From Petunia secreta (taxonomy: Eukaryota > Streptophyta > Magnoliopsida > Solanales > Solanaceae), in assembly GCA_029990175.1 (NCBI GenBank), contig JARKIP010000033.1, positions 22,179,001 through 22,243,000 on the forward strand: DNA of 64,000 bases. The letters are read 5' to 3'. This document shows positions 59,063 through 64,000 of this stretch, in pieces. Positions within the stretch are counted from its first letter, which is position 1; every line of letters begins with the position of its first letter. A program made the position numbers and the translations under genes. Under the pieces are notes generated by a model, which was given only the letters and a program-made list of their open reading frames with translations, did no database searches and was not told the origin of the DNA.

Positions 59063-59531
59063 ACATAGTTTCCCGTAGTCATTGAGACTATGGGGGAATG
59101 AGCAAAAATGAGGAGTTTTTTGGGAATATATAGTTGAGGGGTGAAAGGATAAGTGCCATTAGATCAAAATTGATCTAATGGCTAGGATTGATCAAGACTT
59201 GGACGGGCCAAATGTGGAAATTGGGCTAAGGTGGTGGGCTGATGGGCTAACAATTCTTGCACAAATGACCATTTGAAATGCACTACATACTAAATTAAAC
59301 AACATAAAATCACAAAATCTACACTAATATTACAATTAATCATAGAATTACAATTACGCACGTAATAATAATTTTTTTGGTTAATTTTCACATTTTACAT
59401 CCTAATTAATGACAAATTTAGTTAGAACAAACACTAGAAGTCCAGAAAAAAATTGGCGAAACGTCCTAAGAATCTAATACGACTATTTTGAGCATTTTTA
59501 TGAATTTTGGTGCCAAAATTAGGTGATTACA

Positions 59532-60048
59532 TCCGTGACGCAATCTTGAGTGGCCGAAGGGTTTAGAAATATCAGTGGCATGATGGCTACCTCTTCCAAA
59601 ATGGGAGGGTTTGTATGCCAGTGTCATCGTGGAGGGAGCTTTTGGTTCGAGAAGCTCACTCTGGGGGCTTAATGGGATACTTCGGTGTCGATAAAACTCT
59701 TGGTATCTTGACCGAGCAGTTTCACTGGCCCAAAATGCGAAGAGATGTGGAAAAGCTTTGCAATGCTTGTATAGATTACAAGAAAGCTAAATCAAGGTCC
59801 AACCCTCATGGTTTGTATACTCCGTTACCTGTTCTTAACCGACCATGGGTTGATATATCCATTGATTTTGTAATGGGGTTACCGAGGTCGGGGGTGGACA
59901 TGATAGCATCTTTGTCGTAGTCGACCGTTTTTCAAAAATGGCTCACTTTATTCCTTGCAAGAAATGTGATAATGCACAACATGTAGCTACTTTGTTTATT
60001 TCTAATGTGTTGAAATTTCATGGTGTGCCTCGCACTATTGTGAATGAT
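59532..60048 (+). pseudogene. Integrase N-terminal half of CRM-like copy 2
   Basis: The zinc-finger region reads SGGLMGYFGVDKTLGILTEQ, then CNACIDYKKAKSRS (second Cys replaced by Tyr). The core starts VDISIDFVMGLPRSG with the first catalytic Asp. A one-base loss in the G run near 59890 shifts the frame; KMAHFIPCKKC and VLKFHGVPRTIVND follow. The Athila-like element enters exactly there, at the second catalytic region. It keeps eight codons (ATLFISNV) that copy 1 has lost. Confidence 0.8.
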
Positions 60049-60841
60049 TGTTGTTCCCAACGCACACGCAAGTATACGTGGTCGACAAGTAATAAAGTGA
60101 TAAGTAGAGTATCGTTCCCACGAGGACTATTCAGACTGAATTCTAGCAAACAATTTCCTAAGAACTATTCAGGGATCTTTTTCCAGTGGTTGAGATTTTA
60201 CTAACTAAATGCAGTAATTAAAAGCAAGTAATTGAGATCAAGTAACAGAGCAAATTCTAAGTTGTTATCAATGAAAGAGAAACGGTCCAGGGTCAGAGTT
60301 ACGAACAATCCAGTTGAGTTTTCCAGTTGATTCTACTCCTTGATTTCCGAGATTGCTAACTAACAGGTTAATTGTACCCAAGAAAACCTTTCGATTCTTC
60401 ACGGTCTATGCAGGCTACTCCAATCCCTATATGTCTATGGGTTGAATCACATGCATGCATTAACGAATTCTGTATTTAGTTAAGCTAGGCGAAGAGGTAT
60501 ATGTCTATCCTACCCGCAAATCGATTCCCTGATGCCCAGGTTCACAATCTAGCCCTACTCTTTCTCATTTGCATTCACAAGTTCCCTCTGTCGAGTTAAA
60601 CTTGTAAATCGTAGATATTGTTCAATTATCAGGCCTCAATAACCAAACAATTAGGCTCAAAAAAGAATAAACAATCTGTAATGGTAAATCAATAGGAAGA
60701 ATTCAACTTTCAAACATCAACCTTCATGTATTTACTCCAACCCTAGAACTAACAAACTATAGAATTAAAGAGAAGAATAAGAGAAAGAGAGAAAGAACTT
60801 GCTCCAAAATCTTAACTCCTATTAAAAACAAAGTAAAAGAG

Positions 60842-60849
60842 TATTTATA
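60842..60849 (-). promoter_or_regulatory. TATA box of the Athila-like LTR
   Basis: TATAAATA in the context CCCTATAAATACTC on the - strand. It lies about 470 bp from the U3 start, and the GC-rich block is 70-220 bp upstream. Confidence 0.6.
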
Positions 60850-60914
60850 GGGTTTACAAAGGCCCAGTAATAAGTTACACCAAAGCCTAGACGAAATAGG
60901 AATTCCCAAAACGC

Positions 60915-61066
60915 TCCAGGGGCGCTGTAGCTGGCGCCCCGCGCCCCCGAACGCGCCACCCTAGGAAGATTACGTCGAAACTTGCACGCTGCGGCCCCAC
61001 GCCGCGCAGCCAAAATCGCCAGAAGCTGGGCGCGGTGCCTGGCGCGGCGCGCCACCTGCCGCACCA
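60915..61066. other. CpG-rich block in U3 of the Athila-like LTR
   Basis: Dense in GCGC and CGCG. It includes GGGGCGCTGTAGCTGGCGCC, followed by CC, whose ends can pair as GGGGCG/CGCCCC, and GGCGCGGCGCGCC. The rest of the LTR is AT-rich. Confidence 0.7.
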
Positions 61067-61324
61067 AGCCAATTTCCTGTTTTCTCTGTCTGCAGCTCGC
61101 GTCGCGTTGTGCCTTCATATGTTCGATCCAATCTTCAATCAAAATCCAATCTTTTCTTGTTCGATCATGCTCTTTAAAGCTCCAATTATACTTCATAACA
61201 ACCTACACACATACGACACAATACCAGTGCAAAATCAGATTCATTAACTAGAAAATGGGCGAATAAAATACTCAAAAGTGAGGAAATATTAAGAAAATAT
61301 AGGAATAAAATGCCAAACATCACC

Positions 61325-61335
61325 ACCCCACACTT
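61325..61335 (-). promoter_or_regulatory. Polypurine tract of the Athila-like element
   Basis: AAGTGTGGGGT on the - strand, two bases from the LTR start TGATGTTTGG. The same 11-mer recurs at 63059-63069 and 63263-63273. Confidence 0.7.
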
Positions 61336-63430
61336 GAACCTTTGCTCGCCCTCGAGCAATTACCAATAACTTCCCAATCTAGGCAGAACAGGTCTGCCTA
61401 TGACTATGGTTGATACCGACCATTGAAAAAATGTACACACGACTGCTATGGGTCCAATAAACATGCCAACAATTTATCAAACATCAAAACATGAGAACAA
61501 CCACCCCAAGATAACTTAAATGCACAAACTTAACTCATTGCAACCATGCTCCCACAAAGTCACACCTATCTACTCAACCAAGAAGCCACGACTTCACCTA
61601 GCTCATGCAAACCGTGTGCCCTCACCAAACAATGAAGCAAGAGAGTGTCCCACAAATATCACACACAACAATGAATATCAAGAATAAAACGGGGACAGTA
61701 GCTTAGAAAGAATTTACTCACTCTCATGAAAATCTCACATGTCACACATGATGTACCATAGACTTGCCCGTAGTGTAGGACTTCACTAATGTAAGCTCAC
61801 TCCAATAGGGATTAACTAGGACTTTAAAAAGGTTGTAATGTAGGCTAAGGGGCTGGTAGGATACATATGGGTAATAGTGACTACCTCCCTAAGCAATTTA
61901 ATACATCACAATACAAATTTAAGCACAAGTCTCATCAAAGCCACCCAATCAACAACTTTCACACACACCTTCTCAACAAGTAGCAATTTTTTTTTTTTTT
62001 TTGTCTTTTAAGCACACACTAGCAAGGATGGATATTCTTCTCTCTTTATTTCTTTTTCCAATTTTTTCCAGCTTTTTTTTTTCTATTCACTTCTTTCCAA
62101 ACCTTGCCAATATTCCTTCAACTACTTCACAATTTTATCAAGTATTCCCCTCATTGGTTCCACTCAAAAACCTCCCAATATTTCAACCACAAACTCCACA
62201 ATAATATAACATTATCAATTAAAGTGCTTAAGGAGTAAAGGGTCAAAAGAAAGCAATTTAGAACAAGTGGGTAGGCTTGCGGTGTGGGTGCCAACAAAAA
62301 GGTCAAAGAAATCACAACAAACAAGTCCAAGGTGTATATATATAAGGGTAGGCAAATCAAAAGAAGGCATGTATCATTTCCCGACTAGAGTAAACCTAGG
62401 ATTTCGCTTTGCACACACACGGGGCAAGTTCTAGACACCAATATGCAACATGGAGTATAATAACAATATGCCTCACAACTCACATTGCACACAATCTACA
62501 CAAAAAGGCTCCATCACAACTCTCAATCAAGCAATTAGAGTGCAACTTGTGGAAAATTAAGCACTAATGCACAAAGGTTCACAACAAAGTCAAGTGAGTG
62601 GACTCAAGCATCTCAAGGGGTTCGTTCCATTTTTTTCTTGGCATGCATCACAATTTAAAACCAAAAGACACCACAAATAGCATATGCAGTAAGTTCAAGT
62701 CCACCGGTATCAAACAAGTCAAAAGCACCTAGCATTCGACCTATTTCTTCGTCTAGGGCCACCTAACAACTAATACTATACTAATCCTAAAAGAAAAAGA
62801 AAATAAAAAACTACCCGGTTCAAAGGCCTCCCCGTGGAAAAGAACCGAGGCCATAAGAAAAACCACGGGGTGGATGACATGTACCACTAACAAAGACTAA
62901 GAAGAAAATCTTATTGGAATTTTTTTCATTGGTTTTTTAATTTTTTTTCATTTTTTCATATATTAAAGCAAGAAACAAATAAAAATAAAGTCAAGTGACA
63001 AAAGAAAATCGTAATGGTACATGCATCCCTAACCTCAAAAATAAAGGGGAGTTCCCCCACCCCACACTTAAAGCAAGCAATGTCCTCAGTGCTACAAAAA
63101 TAGAGTGCAAGAGTGAAAAGAACTTCCCTGAAGGCCGAAAAGGGCCTAGCCTTTGGCACTAGCAGTGGCACCATCTCCATTACGAACCTACCAAGCGTCC
63201 GTAGAGTATGAGGTACTCAGACTTCCCCCAACAGGTCATCAATATTAGGCAGGGGTGAGGACACCCCACACTTAAAATCGACATTACATGAACCTGCAAT
63301 CCAAAGAATCACCCAAAGTAATATCCAACCATAAAAATAATAATAATAAATAAAGAAATAAAAGTAAAGCAATCAAATTGGGTTGCCTCCCAAGAAGCGC
63401 TTGATTTAACGTCGCGGCACGACGAAGACA
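61336..63430 (-). other. Non-coding interior of the Athila-like element
   Basis: No convincing ORF. A 17-T run begins at 61987. Two further copies of the PPT-like 11-mer lie at 63059 and 63263. In Athila-like elements this is the place of an env-like or spacer region; I see no glycoprotein-like frame here. Confidence 0.5.
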
Positions 63431-63436
63431 ACTTCA

Positions 63437-63984
63437 TCACTTTTTCCTCCACCTTGAACTTATGAATTGAATTCCCAACTTTGCCTCAAGCTTATGACTA
63501 TGGTATTGGGGTAGTGGCAAACATACAAAAGGACCAAGTAACCATTGTCGCATTTTACACTTCTTGGCCTTTAAATGAGGGATGTCGTTTTGTTTCCTCG
63601 GCATCACAAATTTTAAAATATAGGCACCTTGTTCCTCCTCCTTTGATTTCTTCATAGGCTCGGGGGGGTCAATTTTCATGTCACCATCCAAACACAATGT
63701 TGAAAATGATTGGAATGAGGTCCAATGCGCTGTAATTCTAAGATTGCATCGCTTTTGACACCCTCACTTGCACAAACACTAGAGTCCTCAAACATGATGT
63801 TTTCTATTTCCTCACTTAACTCTAATGTAATTTCCTCAACTTCGGCATCATCAAGTAATATTGGGTCGAATGGTAGGAATTCCACTTTTTGCTCCTCAAA
63901 TTGGCTTCTAAGCTCTTCTATCTCAAATCTACTATTCACGACAACTGATAATTGGGCTTCAGATACCTCAATCATATCACTCAA
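63437..63984 (-). pseudogene. Unidentified frames in the Athila-like interior
   Basis: Two overlapping - strand frames (63676-63984 and 63437-63697) in different phases. The first is acidic (FEEQKVEFLPFDPILLDDAE, VEEITLELSEEIENIMFED). The second is basic (KKSKEEEQGAYILKFVMPRK). Together they may be one gene with a frameshift near 63690. I recognise no family. The upstream part is outside the window. Confidence 0.35.
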
Positions 63985-64000
63985 ATTTGCCTCTAGATCA

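Larger units (their letters stand above)
55267..59531. mobile_element. 4.27 kb putative solo LTR inserted in CRM-like copy 2
   Basis: It begins TGTCACGACCC and ends GGTGATTACA, giving TGT...ACA ends. The flanks are TCTGT (55262-55266) and TCCGT (59532-59536), a 5-bp duplication with one mismatch. The CRM-like coding sequence resumes precisely after it. No gag or pol domain lies inside. It resembles LTRs of large plant Gypsy elements (GATTCGGGTAAGGTTCTCAA, GGTATTAGGCACCCTCGAG). Orientation is uncertain. It includes a GAA/AAG microsatellite at 58681-58703 and a GC-rich block at 58960-59060. Confidence 0.75.
43511..60048 (+). mobile_element. CRM-like chromovirus copy 2, split by three insertions, 3' end outside window
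   Basis: 5' LTR at 43511-44225, PBS at 44229-44240, leader, gag, protease, RT, RNase H and the first part of integrase, all homologous to copy 1 but on the + strand. It is broken by a LINE in the leader (44961-51103), a solo LTR between RNase H and integrase (55267-59531) and an Athila-like element in the integrase core (60049 onward). Without these, the segments join in the same order as copy 1. The 3' part and 3' LTR must lie to the right of the window. Confidence 0.88.
60049..61322 (-). repeat. 3' LTR of the Athila-like element
   Basis: 1274 bp, from TGTTGTTCCCAACGC to CCAAACATCA. The left end carries ACGCAAGTATACGTGGTCG and TATCGTTCCCACGAGGAC, a stretch common at LTR ends of this type in plants. 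A TATA box and a GC-rich segment lie in U3. Confidence 0.82.
60049..64000 (-). mobile_element. Athila-like Ty3/Gypsy element, 3' part; remainder outside window
   Basis: The 3' LTR is at 60049-61322, with the PPT right of it and 2.7 kb of interior to the window edge. All signals (TATA, PPT, the GTTAAATCAAGCGCTTCTTG-type sequence at about 63390-63412) point to the - strand. The last is a sequence I associate with the region downstream of pol in Athila-like elements. No pol domain is inside the window, so the lineage call is moderate. It entered integrase of CRM-like copy 2. Confidence 0.72.

Overview
This window reads as plant nuclear heterochromatin made almost entirely of nested retrotransposons. 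The element families (Tat/Ogre-like, CRM-like, Tekay-like and Athila-like Ty3/Gypsy; one Ty1/Copia; L1-type LINEs with a C-terminal RNase H) point to a eudicot. The LTR ends reading TGACACGACC or TGTCACGACC make a Solanaceae genome my best guess, which is inference. I found no intact host gene, tRNA, rRNA or CRISPR array.

Layout. (1) 1-9685, + strand: an old Tat/Ogre-like Gypsy (gag, protease, G-patch, RT, RNase H, archaeal-type RNase H, integrase zinc finger). A 2.57 kb solo LTR with a perfect 5-bp target duplication splits it at 885-3457. It ends abruptly at another LTR-like start (9686), followed by a 5'-truncated LINE tail (10087-11674). (2) 11785-31320: a divergent solo LTR of the same family as the one at 885. 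It is cut into three pieces by a complete CRM-like chromovirus on the - strand (12492-20053, duplication CTGAT) and by a complete but gutted Tekay-like element on the - strand (20705-30046, duplication ATGCA). (3) 31321-36148 and 43019-43510: low-copy-looking AT-rich DNA with an old antisense LINE ORF2 fragment. A complete Copia element is inserted in it (36149-43018, duplication GAGCT). (4) 43511 to the right edge, + strand: a second CRM-like copy. It is broken by a 6.1 kb LINE (about 44961-51103), by a 4.27 kb solo LTR (55267-59531) and by an Athila-like element on the - strand (60049 onward, continuing past the window).

No element is fully autonomous. Stops, frameshifts and lost catalytic residues are listed per entry. 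Several stops in the first CRM-like copy are CGA to TGA changes, the pattern expected from decay of methylated cytosines. The Copia element is the least damaged, with three single-base-type frameshifts by eye.

The points most worth a second look are: four tandem stem-loop units in the Copia leader; minisatellite replacement and unit-number change inside the 2.6 kb LTR family; a mosaic interior in the Tekay-like element; repeated PPT-like motifs in the Athila-like element; a cluster of GCGATCGC palindromes; and a 235-codon open frame in the tail of a decayed LINE.
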